Assembly: GCA_045586905.1 (NCBI GenBank)
Contig: JAZNBF010000076.1
Coordinates: 1 to 25,110, forward strand
From: RGIG1828 sp045586905
GTDB lineage: Bacteria; Bacillota; Clostridia; UMGS1810
Reading direction: 5' to 3'
Length of the DNA: 25,110 nt
A program made the position numbers and the translations under genes. Shown here in pieces: positions 8,176 to 16,688 of this stretch (its first letter is position 1; each line of letters starts with the position of its first letter). The notes beneath the pieces were generated by a model. The model was not told where the DNA came from and searched no databases. It was given only the letters and a program-made list of their open reading frames with translations.

Positions 8176-8886
8176 TTAAAAATCTTTTCCAATAATTCTT
8201 TCAAGTTTTTCTATATCATCTTTCGGACATTCGGGTAAATGCTCAAATTTAAACCGGAGATTTAAATTGTCATATTTTACTTTACATATTTTTTTAAATG
8301 GCAGAATTTCAATTTTATCAACGCAAATGTGATTTTCAGCTATTGATACAAGCTCTTTGACACTTTCCTTGTCATCATTGATAGATGGGATGATAACCTG
8401 CCTCAGAGTGGTAGGAATATTACTTTTATTCAAATAATCCAAAAACATTAGGGGTGCATCAAGTGAACATCCCACATATTTTTTATATAACTCATCTTTT
8501 GTATATTTGATATCAAGAAGAACTCTGTCCGTGTAATCAAGAAGAACTTTAACCTCTTCACTTAATATACTTCCCGACGTATCAAGGCACGTGTTAATCC
8601 CTCTGGTTTTGCAAGTTTTAAAAATCTCACCTGCAAATCTTGCCTGAAGCAGAGGTTCTCCGCCCGAAAGGGTTATACCACCATTGTCTTTGTAATACTC
8701 TCTGTATCTTTCTGCCATCTCTGCTATCTCTGTGTGCGAGTATATTTTTCCGGTACTCACTTCCCAAGTGTCGGGATTGTGACAACAACCACACCTGAGG
8801 TTGCATCCCTGAAAAAATACAACAAAACGCACTCCCGGGCCATCCACAGTGCCCAAAGACTGAATAGAATTAACATATCCATTCAT
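8176..8886 (-). CDS. pflA: Pyruvate formate-lyase activating enzyme
   Basis: 236 aa, the usual length. This radical-SAM enzyme takes an H atom from a glycine of pyruvate formate-lyase to create the glycyl radical. The [4Fe-4S] motif CX3CX2C is Cys28-Cys32-Cys35 (GCNLRCGCCHNPD). The SAM-binding GGEP is at 75-78. The N-terminal QSLGTVDGPGVRFVVFFQGC is typical of PflA. The start lies 2 nt after the pflB stop, with GAGGTT inside the end of pflB, so the two are translationally coupled. No good terminator follows in the gap to the TAXI promoter, only short A/T-rich symmetry, so some read-through is possible. Confidence 0.96.
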   Translation of the reverse strand: MNGYVNSIQSLGTVDGPGVRFVVFFQGCNLRCGCCHNPDTWEVSTGKIYSHTEIAEMAERYREYYKDNGGITLSGGEPLLQARFAGEIFKTCKTRGINTCLDTSGSILSEEVKVLLDYTDRVLLDIKYTKDELYKKYVGCSLDAPLMFLDYLNKSNIPTTLRQVIIPSINDDKESVKELVSIAENHICVDKIEILPFKKICKVKYDNLNLRFKFEHLPECPKDDIEKLERIIGKDF

Positions 8887-8888
8887 TG

Positions 8889-11114
8889 TTACATAACCTC
8901 ATGGAAAGTACGACTTATTACCTCGCGCTGTTGCTGCCTCGAAAGCCTTGCAAAGTTAACGGCATAGCCTGAAACACGAATTGTGAGATTGGGATAATTT
9001 TCGGGGTTTTCATAGGCTTTGACGAGAGTGTCCCGGTTCATAACATTGACATTGATATGATGTGCTTTCTTTTTAAAATAACCATCAAGAATCGACACAA
9101 GATTGTCTACTCTGTCATCTTTTTCTCTGCCGAGAGCTTCGGGACAGATTGAAAAAGTATTGGAAATACCGTCGCGACAATCATCATAGCTGAGCTTTGC
9201 AACAGAGTTTAAAGATGCAAGCGCGCCGTTTTCTTCACGGTTGTGCATGGGATTTGCACCGGGAGCAAAAGGCTCGCCCGATTTTCTGCCACAAGGTGTG
9301 GCACCGGTGTTTTTGCCATACATTACATTTGACGTAATTGTGAGCACAGAGAGTGTGTGCTCTGCGTTTCTGTATGTAGGTGTTTTTCTGAGCTGAGTTA
9401 TAAATTTGTGCGTGATATCTTTTGCAATCAGATCTACCCTGTCGTCATCATTTCCAAACTTGGGAAAGTCTCCCACTGTTTCAAAATCGACAATATATCC
9501 GTTTTCATTTTTCTTCGCAAGAACATTTGCAAACTTAAATGCACTAAGTGAATCGGCAACAACCGAAAGACCGGCCACGCCAAAAGCCATAAACCGATGA
9601 ACATCTGTGTCGTGTAATGCCATTTGAGTTTTTTCATAGGCATATTTATCATGCATATAGTGAATGACATTCATTGTGTTGACATAAAGATTTGATAGCC
9701 AGTCGATGTATATGTTATATCTCCTCATAACAGAGTCATATGACAAATCATCCAGCACTTCCATCTGAGGACCAATGTGCATGTCACTTGTTGTATCGTA
9801 GCCACCGTTTATTGCAATAAGCATCAGCTTCGCAAGATTGCAGCGAGCACCGAAAAACTGCATCTGTTTACCTATTTTCATAGCAGACACGCAGCATGCA
9901 ATTGCATAATCATCGCCATAGACAGGACGCATTATATCATCGTTTTCATATTGTATAGAATCAGTATCTATGGAAACCTTGGCACAAAAATTCTTGAAAT
10001 TCTGCGGAAGGTTTTCTGACCACAAAATTGTGAGATTAGGCTCAGGTGCACAGCAAAGAGTGTAGAGTGTATTTAAAATACGGAAGCTTGATTTTGTAAC
10101 AAGAGATCTTCCGTCTTCTCCCATGCCTCCAACACTTTCTGTGATCCACATAGGATCTCCGCCGAAAAGTTCGTTATATTCGGGAGTTCTCAGATGTCTT
10201 GCAAGACGAAGTTTGATAACAAAATCGTCAATAAGCTCCTGTGCTCCTTCTTCTGTGAGTGTTCCATCATTTATATCTCTTTCAATGTAAATGTCAAAAA
10301 ATGTGCTCACTCTGCCCAGTGACATTGCGGCACCGTTTTGCTCTTTAATTGAAGCAAGATATGCAAAGTAAGTCCACTGTATTGCTTCTTTTGCATTTTT
10401 TGCAGGCAATGAAATGTCAAAGCCATACATTGAAGCCATTTCTTTCATGTAACCCAAAAATGCTATTTGCTGAAAAAGCTCTTCATCAAGTCTGATCTGG
10501 TCGGTATTGAAATCAAACTTTGCAAGTTCGCGCTTATCTTTTTTCTTTTGTTCAATCAGATAATCCACGCCATAAAGCGCAACACGTCGATAGTCGCCGA
10601 TAATACGACCTCTTCCGTATGCGTCGGGAAGCCCTGTTATAACATGGCATTTTCGCGCCGCTCTCATTTCGTCTGTGTAGGCTCTGAAAACACCCGAGTT
10701 GTGAGTTGTTCTGTATTTAAAGTGCTCTTCAACACTGTCGCTGAGGCTATATCCATAAGCTTCACAAGCCTGCCTTGCCATTCTGATGCCGCCAAACGGA
10801 TTTACACCACGTTTGAGAGGACGATTGGTCTGAAGACCAACGATGAGCTCGTTTTCTTTGTCGATATAACCCGGAGCATAGCTTGTAAGTGAAGAAATGG
10901 TTGTGGTGTCAATGTCGAGAACTCCACCAAACTGTCTTTCAAGCTTCAAGAGTGAATCGACTTTTTTCATAAGGTCAGAAGTTCTCTCGGTGGCCTTAGC
11001 AAGGAATGAGTCATCGCCGGTGTACTCTGTATAATTTGTCTGAATGAAATCTCTGACATTGATTTCGCCTTGCCATATACCTTTTTTAAATCCGTTCCAA
11101 AACTCGCAAATCAT
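8889..11114 (-). CDS. pflB: Formate C-acetyltransferase (pyruvate formate-lyase)
   Basis: 741 aa, a normal length. It converts pyruvate and CoA to acetyl-CoA and formate in the anaerobic cytoplasm. The adjacent catalytic cysteines are Cys407-Cys408 (YAIACCVSAMKIGKQ). The glycyl-radical motif is IRVSGYAVNF, with Gly716 25 residues from the C-terminus. YGRGRIIGDYRRVALYG is another family block. The ATG follows AGGAGG at good spacing. pflA lies immediately downstream. The roughly 150-nt leader carries a ZTP-type riboswitch and a terminator, so this operon appears tuned to folate one-carbon status as well as to fermentation. No key residue is missing. Confidence 0.97.
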   Translation of the reverse strand: MICEFWNGFKKGIWQGEINVRDFIQTNYTEYTGDDSFLAKATERTSDLMKKVDSLLKLERQFGGVLDIDTTTISSLTSYAPGYIDKENELIVGLQTNRPLKRGVNPFGGIRMARQACEAYGYSLSDSVEEHFKYRTTHNSGVFRAYTDEMRAARKCHVITGLPDAYGRGRIIGDYRRVALYGVDYLIEQKKKDKRELAKFDFNTDQIRLDEELFQQIAFLGYMKEMASMYGFDISLPAKNAKEAIQWTYFAYLASIKEQNGAAMSLGRVSTFFDIYIERDINDGTLTEEGAQELIDDFVIKLRLARHLRTPEYNELFGGDPMWITESVGGMGEDGRSLVTKSSFRILNTLYTLCCAPEPNLTILWSENLPQNFKNFCAKVSIDTDSIQYENDDIMRPVYGDDYAIACCVSAMKIGKQMQFFGARCNLAKLMLIAINGGYDTTSDMHIGPQMEVLDDLSYDSVMRRYNIYIDWLSNLYVNTMNVIHYMHDKYAYEKTQMALHDTDVHRFMAFGVAGLSVVADSLSAFKFANVLAKKNENGYIVDFETVGDFPKFGNDDDRVDLIAKDITHKFITQLRKTPTYRNAEHTLSVLTITSNVMYGKNTGATPCGRKSGEPFAPGANPMHNREENGALASLNSVAKLSYDDCRDGISNTFSICPEALGREKDDRVDNLVSILDGYFKKKAHHINVNVMNRDTLVKAYENPENYPNLTIRVSGYAVNFARLSRQQQREVISRTFHEVM

Positions 11115-11154
11115 ATTAATCCTCCTACACTTTTTACATACTGCCCTTTTTGAT

Positions 11155-11195
11155 ATAAAAACAAAAAGGGCAAATCAGCACTAACTGATTTGCCC
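11155..11195 (-). terminator. Riboswitch expression platform: leader terminator of pflBA
   Basis: On the minus strand an 11-bp perfect stem (GGGCAAATCAG / CTGATTTGCCC, loop TTAGTG) is followed by TTTTTGTTTTT. It lies between the promoter and pflB, so it would end transcription early. Its first four stem bases, GGGC (11192-11195 on the plus strand), are the last conserved bases of the ZTP aptamer, so the folded aptamer and the terminator exclude each other. Ligand binding should therefore permit read-through (an ON switch). Confidence 0.88.
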
Positions 11196-11264
11196 AGACG
11201 GTCGGCTTTATATAGCATTTTACACTCCCTTGCGGTACTCCGCAAATCCGTCAGTCATGTAAAA
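11192..11264 (-). promoter_or_regulatory. ZTP (pfl-motif) riboswitch aptamer upstream of pflBA
   Basis: Read on the minus strand, the leader matches the conserved ZTP aptamer core: CATGACTGACGG, then a hairpin TTGCGG-AGTA-CCGCAA, then GGGAGTG, and finally GCCGACCGTCTGGGC. The outer helix P1 is TTTTACA (11258-11264) with TGTAAAA (11218-11224). GACGG in the 5' part can pair with CCGTC in the 3' part. Relative to the common GGCGG/CCGCC form this is a compensatory A-U for G-C change, which supports a working pseudoknot. ZTP and ZMP build up when 10-formyl-tetrahydrofolate is short. The class was first named for its association with pfl genes, so the placement is as expected. Confidence 0.92.
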
Positions 11265-11272
11265 CTATATTT

Positions 11273-11301
11273 AGTTTACACCAACCCAAGAGTTTTGTCA
11301 A
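11273..11301 (-). promoter_or_regulatory. Promoter of the riboswitch-pflBA transcript
   Basis: On the minus strand a consensus -35 TTGACA (11296-11301) and -10 TAAACT (11273-11278) are spaced by 17 nt. Transcription would begin within a few bases of the aptamer's P1 helix, which fits the riboswitch being the very 5' end of the mRNA. Confidence 0.82.
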
Positions 11302-11373
11302 CAATAGTCAATTATTTAACAAACAAATTATTAATTAAAATTTTTAAAAAAATATATCTTTTTAAGAAAAATA

Positions 11374-11382
11374 TGGTATAAT
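11374..11382 (+). promoter_or_regulatory. Extended -10 promoter of rnr-smpB
   Basis: TGGTATAAT gives a consensus -10 (11377-11382) with an extended TG at 11374-11375. No convincing -35 is seen in the very A/T-rich stretch upstream. Transcription would start near 11389, about 28 nt before the rnr start codon. Confidence 0.65.
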
Positions 11383-11416
11383 ATAATTCATAAGACAAAA
11401 ATAAGTGTGAGGACGT

Positions 11417-13537
11417 ATGAATAGAAAAGAAAAAATATACAGGTTTATACAGGATAAAAACTATAAACCAATGAATTATAAAGATATGATTGCACTTCTA
11501 TCTGTACCAAAAGAAGACAAAGATAAATTTATGGACATATTGTCTGAGCTTGAATCAGAAGGCAAAATATACAGAAACTCAAATAACAGATACGAATCGC
11601 TTGATGGCTCCGGTCTTTTAAAAGGTGTTTTCTATTCCAAAGGGAAAAATTATGGATTCGTTGTCACAGACGATGACGAAAGAATATTCATAAATCCATC
11701 CGACACACGTGGTGCTTATGACAAAGATGTGGTTTTAATAAAAAAAACGGTGACAAGTCACAGCGCTCAAAAATCGAGCGAAGGGAAAATAATCAAAATC
11801 ATTTCACACGGTATTGAGACTATAACAGGCACATATGAAGCAAAAAACAATTTTGCTTTTGTGGTGCCGGACTCTAAAACTTTCAAAAGTGATATATACA
11901 TTTCAAAAAAGCACTGCGTGCCAGATGCAAATGGGAAAAAGGTTGCAGTGAAAATCACCAAATGGCCCGAAGGCGATAAAAAAGCAGAAGGTATAATCGA
12001 AAAAGTGCTTGGGTTTGAAGACGAAAAAAATGTTGATATGGAATGCATATTGGCTGAATTCGGTCTGAATCTTGAATTTCCCCAAAAAGTTCTGCTCTCC
12101 GCCCTGTCCTTTGGAGACAGAGTATATGAAGAAGAACTGTCCGGCAGGGAGGATTTCAGAGATCATCTCATTTTCACAATAGATGGCGATGATGCGAAAG
12201 ACTTTGACGATGCTGTGGAAATTGAAAAAACAAGCTCCGGTTATGTACTCGGTGTGCACATTGCCGATGTATCATATTATGTGAGCGAAAACTCAGCCAT
12301 AGACAACGAGGCACGCAAAAGAGGAACAAGCGTGTATCTCCCGTCATTTGTTGTTTCCATGCTTCCAGAGCATCTCTCAAACGGGCTTTGCAGTCTGAAC
12401 CCTGATTGCGACAGGCTGACAGTATCGGTTATAATTGAGTTTGACCATGGTGGCACTATCTTGAACTACAAAATAACAGAAAGTGTAATTAACTCAAAAT
12501 ATCGTATGACCTACAAAAAGGTTTTGGGAATTTTGGAAGGTGATGCTGAGCTCTCTGAAGAATACCGTGAAATTACAGAGTCTATTCAAATTATGAATGA
12601 ACTCAGAGAAAAGCTGAAAAGCAACCGTATGAAAAACGGAAGCATTGATTTTGCCTTCCCAGAGGTTAAAATTATTCTAGATGATAATGGCAAACCTTCT
12701 GACATATACAAAGAATATCCTGACAATGCTCATTCTCTTATAGAAGAATTCATGCTTTGTGCAAATGTGTGTGTGGCGAGAGAGATGTTTTATGGTGAAT
12801 TGCCGGCTATATATAGAATTCACGAAAAACCCACTGTGGACAAAGTAAATGACTTTTCACGCTTTGTTTCAAGGCTTGGCCATATTCTCAGAACGCAAAG
12901 CGATAACCCCCACCCTCGCGCCTTTGCCGATTTACTTCAAGCAATAAAAGGCGATAAAAACGAACTCTTAATCAGCAAGGTTATGCTTCGCTCTCTTATG
13001 AAAGCAAAGTATAGCGAAAACTGCTCAGGTCATTTTGGTCTTGGATTTGAAAATTATTGTCATTTCACTTCGCCAATCAGAAGATATCCTGATCTTGTGG
13101 TGCACAGGATACTCAAAGAGCATCTGAGATATACACTCTCTGAAAACAGAAAAAAGTTTCTGGCTTCATTTGTGCAAAAAAGCGCCAAAAGCTCAAGTAA
13201 AGCCGAACTCAATGCAATGGAAGCCGAGAGAGAAGCAAGCGACATGAAAAAAGCTGAATTTATGGCAGAAAGAATTGGTAATGTATATGATGCCACGATT
13301 TCATCGGTAACATCTTTTGGAATATTTGCTGAAACCGATTTTGGAGTGGAAGGTCTGATATCTATGACCGACCTCGATGATGATTATTATGAATACAATG
13401 AGTCTTCCCTTACTCTCACAGGCAAGCACTCGGGAAAAATATATTCCATAGGTGATGCAATAAAAATCAAAGTAAAACGAGCAGATGTAAAATACAGAGA
13501 AATAGATTTTGTTATAGAAAGTGGTGAACAATATTGA
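11417..13537 (+). CDS. rnr: Ribonuclease R
   Basis: 706 aa, normal for RNase R. This processive 3'-to-5' exoribonuclease degrades structured RNA and, with SmpB-tmRNA, clears messages from stalled ribosomes. An N-terminal winged-helix domain (about 1-60) is followed by cold-shock-type RNA-binding domains (about 65-200). The RNB catalytic domain has IDGDDAKDFDDA (255-266), whose Asp residues bind Mg2+. A C-terminal S1 domain covers about 625-700 (GNVYDATISSVTSFGIFAE). The long basic tail found in some homologues is absent. The ribosome binding site GAGG is only 4 nt from the ATG. The gene overlaps smpB by 4 nt, the common rnr-smpB pairing. Confidence 0.95.
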   Translation: MNRKEKIYRFIQDKNYKPMNYKDMIALLSVPKEDKDKFMDILSELESEGKIYRNSNNRYESLDGSGLLKGVFYSKGKNYGFVVTDDDERIFINPSDTRGAYDKDVVLIKKTVTSHSAQKSSEGKIIKIISHGIETITGTYEAKNNFAFVVPDSKTFKSDIYISKKHCVPDANGKKVAVKITKWPEGDKKAEGIIEKVLGFEDEKNVDMECILAEFGLNLEFPQKVLLSALSFGDRVYEEELSGREDFRDHLIFTIDGDDAKDFDDAVEIEKTSSGYVLGVHIADVSYYVSENSAIDNEARKRGTSVYLPSFVVSMLPEHLSNGLCSLNPDCDRLTVSVIIEFDHGGTILNYKITESVINSKYRMTYKKVLGILEGDAELSEEYREITESIQIMNELREKLKSNRMKNGSIDFAFPEVKIILDDNGKPSDIYKEYPDNAHSLIEEFMLCANVCVAREMFYGELPAIYRIHEKPTVDKVNDFSRFVSRLGHILRTQSDNPHPRAFADLLQAIKGDKNELLISKVMLRSLMKAKYSENCSGHFGLGFENYCHFTSPIRRYPDLVVHRILKEHLRYTLSENRKKFLASFVQKSAKSSSKAELNAMEAEREASDMKKAEFMAERIGNVYDATISSVTSFGIFAETDFGVEGLISMTDLDDDYYEYNESSLTLTGKHSGKIYSIGDAIKIKVKRADVKYREIDFVIESGEQY

Positions 13538-13995
13538 GCGAGTCAATTAAATTAATAGCACAAAACAAAAAAGCATTTCACGACTATTTTATCGAGGACA
13601 AATATGAATGTGGCATCGTGCTTTCCGGTACCGAAGTCAAATCAATAAGACTTGGTCAGGTAAATGTGAAAGATTCATATGCTTCGGTAGACAACGGTGA
13701 AGTGTGGCTAAAAGGAATGCATATAAGTCCATATGAAAAAGGAAACATTTTCAACCGTGAGCCACTCAGAGAACGAAAACTTCTCATGCACAAATTTGAA
13801 ATCAGAAAACTTATCGGAAAGCTAAAGGAAAAGGGGTATTCTCTTGTGCCGACCAAGGTGTATCTGAAAGGACAAAAGGTAAAAATCGAGCTTGGGCTTG
13901 CAAGAGGTAAAAAGAGCTATGACAAAAGGCAAGCCATAGCTGAAAGCACTGCAAAAAGAGATATAGCACGAAAAATCAAAGAGTATAACCAATAA
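13534..13995 (+). CDS. smpB: SsrA-binding protein SmpB
   Basis: 153 aa, full length. SmpB binds tmRNA and brings it to stalled ribosomes for trans-translation. The segments SIKLIAQNKKAFHDYFIED, GIVLSGTEVKSIRLG, LLMHKFEIRKL and GLARGKKSYDKRQAIAEST are typical of the family. Translation starts at TTG (13534-13536), overlapping the rnr stop codon as TTGA. GGTGA lies 6 nt upstream, inside rnr, so the two genes are coupled. The alignment of the N-terminus with other SmpB proteins supports this start. No tmRNA gene is visible downstream; a terminator follows at once. Confidence 0.96.
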   Translation: MSESIKLIAQNKKAFHDYFIEDKYECGIVLSGTEVKSIRLGQVNVKDSYASVDNGEVWLKGMHISPYEKGNIFNREPLRERKLLMHKFEIRKLIGKLKEKGYSLVPTKVYLKGQKVKIELGLARGKKSYDKRQAIAESTAKRDIARKIKEYNQ

Positions 13996-14052
13996 AAAAG
14001 GGCGTTGCCTCAACCTAAGTGAAATCACTTGTTTGAGACACGCCCCTTTTTT
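13994..14052. terminator. Bidirectional terminator between smpB and the WG-repeat gene
   Basis: The outer stem AAAAAAGGGCGT (13994-14005) pairs with ACGCCC-C-TTTTTT (14040-14052), with one bulged C. The interior pairs CTCAA with TTGAG and AGTG with CACT. The flanking A-run and T-run give a U tract on both strands, so it serves both convergent genes. Confidence 0.85.
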
Positions 14053-16016
14053 CATGAAAGCTTACCAAGCGCTGTTTCTTTATTTTTATATTTGGGTTCG
14101 ACAAGCTCAACTCCGTTTACGTCTATCACACCAAATTTGTGATCTTTCAGTATGCAGGCCACCCCGTCATCAAACTCAAAAATGAAGTCATATTTAAACT
14201 CTGTGAGTTTTTCGTTTTTGAACGATATCAAACCCCATTTACCGTCATTATCTGCAGCAGCTATTATATTGTAATCGTATGAAGGATTGAATCCCGTATA
14301 TTCAAAGGGGATTATTGTTTCACCTTCAACATCAATTATGCCGCTGTATCTGTCCATTTTCACTATTGCTCTGCCATATTTGAAATCAAGTGCCGAATCA
14401 TATTGACACGGTATAATCACATCACCCGAATCATTGACATAGCCATATTTTTCGCCCTGTAAAGTTTTCTGCGATACTGCAGAAAGTCCATTGCTGAAAG
14501 AACCGACATTTGTATATATAAAGCCTGTAAGGTTCTGGCCACTCGGTGAGTAAAGAGCCCACTTATTGTCATGCTTAAGAAAAACCGAAAGTGCTGTACC
14601 CTGCTTTACATCGGAGTGTATGGTGTCTATGATCTCGTTGCCATTATGATCAACATAACCATAGGCATCGTCAAAAGCAAGTGCCATACCACCTTTAAAG
14701 TTCTCCATGTAAGTGTATTTAAAATCGGAAACAAGATGTCCGTTGGCAGATATTATGCCAAAGTAGTTGTCTTTGTAGGCAACAGTTGAAGGCTGATCAT
14801 TGAACGAATAGATATAATCATATTCAAAAGGTGCAACAACTTCAAATTTATCATTGATAATACCGTAATTATTGCCAACCTGAGCAACCGTCACCGACAG
14901 ATTGCCGAACATATCGAGATAGTCATAAGCAGCGGGAATCAGCACTTTTCCTCCGCAATCTATTACACCAAAGCGGTTATTCAGTATAAACCTGGCTCTT
15001 CCCTTTTCGTCAAACTTGTCGAGAGCCTCGTATTTTATGTCGATTACAATCTCGCCGAAGCTATCTATGTAACCCCATTTTTCGCCGCGCTTTACATAAT
15101 AACCGTTTATCATTTTATTGTCTGTCTGCACACCGGCAGTCAATTTATAAACCTCATCATAGTGATTGTGTGAGAGCTGACCTGTTCTGCAATTGAGAAC
15201 ATACCATTTAGAAGCAGACTTAACCATGGCGATCATATTGGCGCAATATGTGACATCTTCGTATATTACAGGAATAATGATGGTGCCTGTGATATCGCAC
15301 ATGCCCCAGTTTCTTTCTTTACGGAGATAAATTGCACCCGGATTTTCATATCTGATATCATTGTAGACAATTTCCGTCAAAAGATTTCCGTGTGTATCGG
15401 CAAGACCGCAACGATGATGCGCACTCAATTTGTATACCTCGGGATTGTCATAGTTTGAAATAGCATCGTATGCAAAGCTGAGCAAAATATCGCCATTGCG
15501 GTTGACAAGACCATATTTGTCACCTCTTGTAGCAATGGCAGTGCCCTGAGAATTGAAAAGACCTACACAATCTTTTATGGTTTTAATTTTCACACTGTTG
15601 TCTTCGGCACTATATGATACATCTAATCCGAGAGAAGTGCAAATCATGCGAATCGGGAAATACTTGCCTTCGTAAAAGGTGTATGGAAGATATGTTTTTT
15701 CATACACTTCATAATTAAATGAATTTTTGTCTGTTATATTAAGTGAACCGGTGGAAGAATCGTAGGTGGCATTGCGAAGTTTAGTTGAAAAAGTATAGAC
15801 AGTAGAGTTTGTATCTACCGTAAGCTCTGCTGAAAACAAATCGGCCAGTGTATATGGTTCAACATATATTGTACCGTTTTTCATAAAAAAGCTGTCGTCT
15901 GTTGTTACAGCGACATCATCTATAAATATCATGGGTAATGGTTCTGATGCATCTGCGCAAACAAAACCCAAAGCACTGATTATTAAAATAATGACTGATA
16001 ACATCAGCTTCTTCAT
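14052..16016 (-). CDS. Secreted WG-repeat protein with copper-amine-oxidase-N-like domain
   Basis: 654 aa from the ATG at 16016, which has GGGAAG 8 nt upstream. A GTG three codons earlier lies too close to that site. The N-terminus is a signal peptide (KKLMLSVIILIISALGFVCADA). Residues about 28-145 resemble the copper amine oxidase N-terminal (stalk) domain found in many clostridial surface proteins, ending in the YFPIRMICTSLGLDVSYSAED pattern. The rest is about fourteen tandem WG-type repeats of roughly 30 residues with cores such as YGLVNRNGDILL, WGYIDSFGEIVI, FGVIDCGGKVLI and YGYVNDSGDVII. Such repeats probably form a beta-rich binding surface. No catalytic motif was seen. It is monocistronic, and its function is unknown. 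Confidence 0.88.
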   Translation of the reverse strand: MKKLMLSVIILIISALGFVCADASEPLPMIFIDDVAVTTDDSFFMKNGTIYVEPYTLADLFSAELTVDTNSTVYTFSTKLRNATYDSSTGSLNITDKNSFNYEVYEKTYLPYTFYEGKYFPIRMICTSLGLDVSYSAEDNSVKIKTIKDCVGLFNSQGTAIATRGDKYGLVNRNGDILLSFAYDAISNYDNPEVYKLSAHHRCGLADTHGNLLTEIVYNDIRYENPGAIYLRKERNWGMCDITGTIIIPVIYEDVTYCANMIAMVKSASKWYVLNCRTGQLSHNHYDEVYKLTAGVQTDNKMINGYYVKRGEKWGYIDSFGEIVIDIKYEALDKFDEKGRARFILNNRFGVIDCGGKVLIPAAYDYLDMFGNLSVTVAQVGNNYGIINDKFEVVAPFEYDYIYSFNDQPSTVAYKDNYFGIISANGHLVSDFKYTYMENFKGGMALAFDDAYGYVDHNGNEIIDTIHSDVKQGTALSVFLKHDNKWALYSPSGQNLTGFIYTNVGSFSNGLSAVSQKTLQGEKYGYVNDSGDVIIPCQYDSALDFKYGRAIVKMDRYSGIIDVEGETIIPFEYTGFNPSYDYNIIAAADNDGKWGLISFKNEKLTEFKYDFIFEFDDGVACILKDHKFGVIDVNGVELVEPKYKNKETALGKLS

Positions 16017-16055
16017 CGTGTTCACTTCCCGAACTTATCATAATATTGCAATAAT

Positions 16056-16084
16056 ACTCTATCACAAACATATTATATCTTCAA
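16056..16084 (-). promoter_or_regulatory. Possible promoter of the WG-repeat gene
   Basis: On the minus strand TTGAAG (16079-16084) and TAGAGT (16056-16061) are 17 nt apart, which would put the transcription start about 33 nt before the start codon. The boxes are only partial matches in a very A/T-rich stretch, and a nearby TATAAT without a -35 is an alternative. Confidence 0.4.
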
Positions 16085-16100
16085 GAAATGAAAGCATTTT

Positions 16101-16134
16101 GTAATATAATTATTACTCCAGTGTAATATTACAC
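16101..16134. repeat. Two adjacent GTAAT/ATTAC dyads upstream of the WG-repeat gene
   Basis: GTAATA-TAAT-TATTAC (16101-16116) is followed 4 nt later by the perfect 14-nt palindrome GTGTAATATTACAC (16121-16134), which overlaps the stop codon of the upstream gene. Both share GTAAT and ATTAC arms. They lie upstream of the possible promoter of the WG-repeat gene, where an activator could sit, but no regulator is known. Confidence 0.4.
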
Positions 16135-16665
16135 ACCGTTTTTAACTCTATCAGTCGAAACATACGCCTCATAGAGAGCAGAAAGAACATTAAAGAATTC
16201 ATTTGTTATGCTGCCATCCGCCCGGAGACCTGCAATATTCTGGATGGTTATTATGGCACTATGCGTTGCCTCATCGGCCACACCGTTAATTTCGGGTGCG
16301 GTGAGATTTGAAAAAATTTCCGACAGTGCACTGAGCATGGCTTGTATAACAGTCAGTGTCGGTATAAAACTATCACTTTCAGAATTGAATCCTTCTTCGG
16401 GGAAAATTCTGACAGTGTTTGCTGTGTTTTCTTTTTCCACAGACTCATACACTCTCAATATTTTATCCCATGTTTCATTGTCAGTAATACCTGTTGGCGA
16501 TAAATTGTGCATGTTTTGAAAAGCTGTTACCGCTTTGACTGTTGCATCACCATAATACCCATCGGGCAGTACGAGTGGAATTTCATGATGTTTTTGTGAA
16601 ATCACTCTCAAAAAAACCTGAAGATTGTATATTGGCGAATCGGGTTTTAAAAGATGTTCGGTCAT
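16129..16665 (-). CDS. Peptidoglycan-binding domain protein (third gene of SleC-like operon)
   Basis: 178 aa from the ATG at 16665, which has AAGGAG at good spacing. A GTG three codons earlier overlaps that site. Two PG_binding_1-like units are visible. The first, about 15-70, has LPDGYYGDATVKAVTAFQNMHNL with the usual pattern of a Gly-containing turn, Thr/Ala-Val and AFQ, then GITDNETWDKIL. The second, about 100-165, is diverged (INGVADEATHSAIITIQNIAGL). There is no signal peptide and no catalytic domain. It follows the SpoIID-like gene by 23 nt, so the two are probably co-transcribed. The likely role is to help target a wall- or cortex-acting enzyme, by inference from its neighbour. Confidence 0.78.
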   Translation of the reverse strand: MTEHLLKPDSPIYNLQVFLRVISQKHHEIPLVLPDGYYGDATVKAVTAFQNMHNLSPTGITDNETWDKILRVYESVEKENTANTVRIFPEEGFNSESDSFIPTLTVIQAMLSALSEIFSNLTAPEINGVADEATHSAIITIQNIAGLRADGSITNEFFNVLSALYEAYVSTDRVKNGV

Positions 16666-16688
16666 AAATAGCACTCCTTAAAACATAA

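Noticed and set aside
11190..11381. Small 63-aa open reading frame on the plus strand before rnr
   Set aside because: It starts within the riboswitch, overlaps both divergent promoters, has no ribosome binding site and reads as random composition.
13996..14051. tmRNA (ssrA) gene directly after smpB
   Set aside because: The stretch is fully explained by a bidirectional terminator and is far too short for tmRNA.
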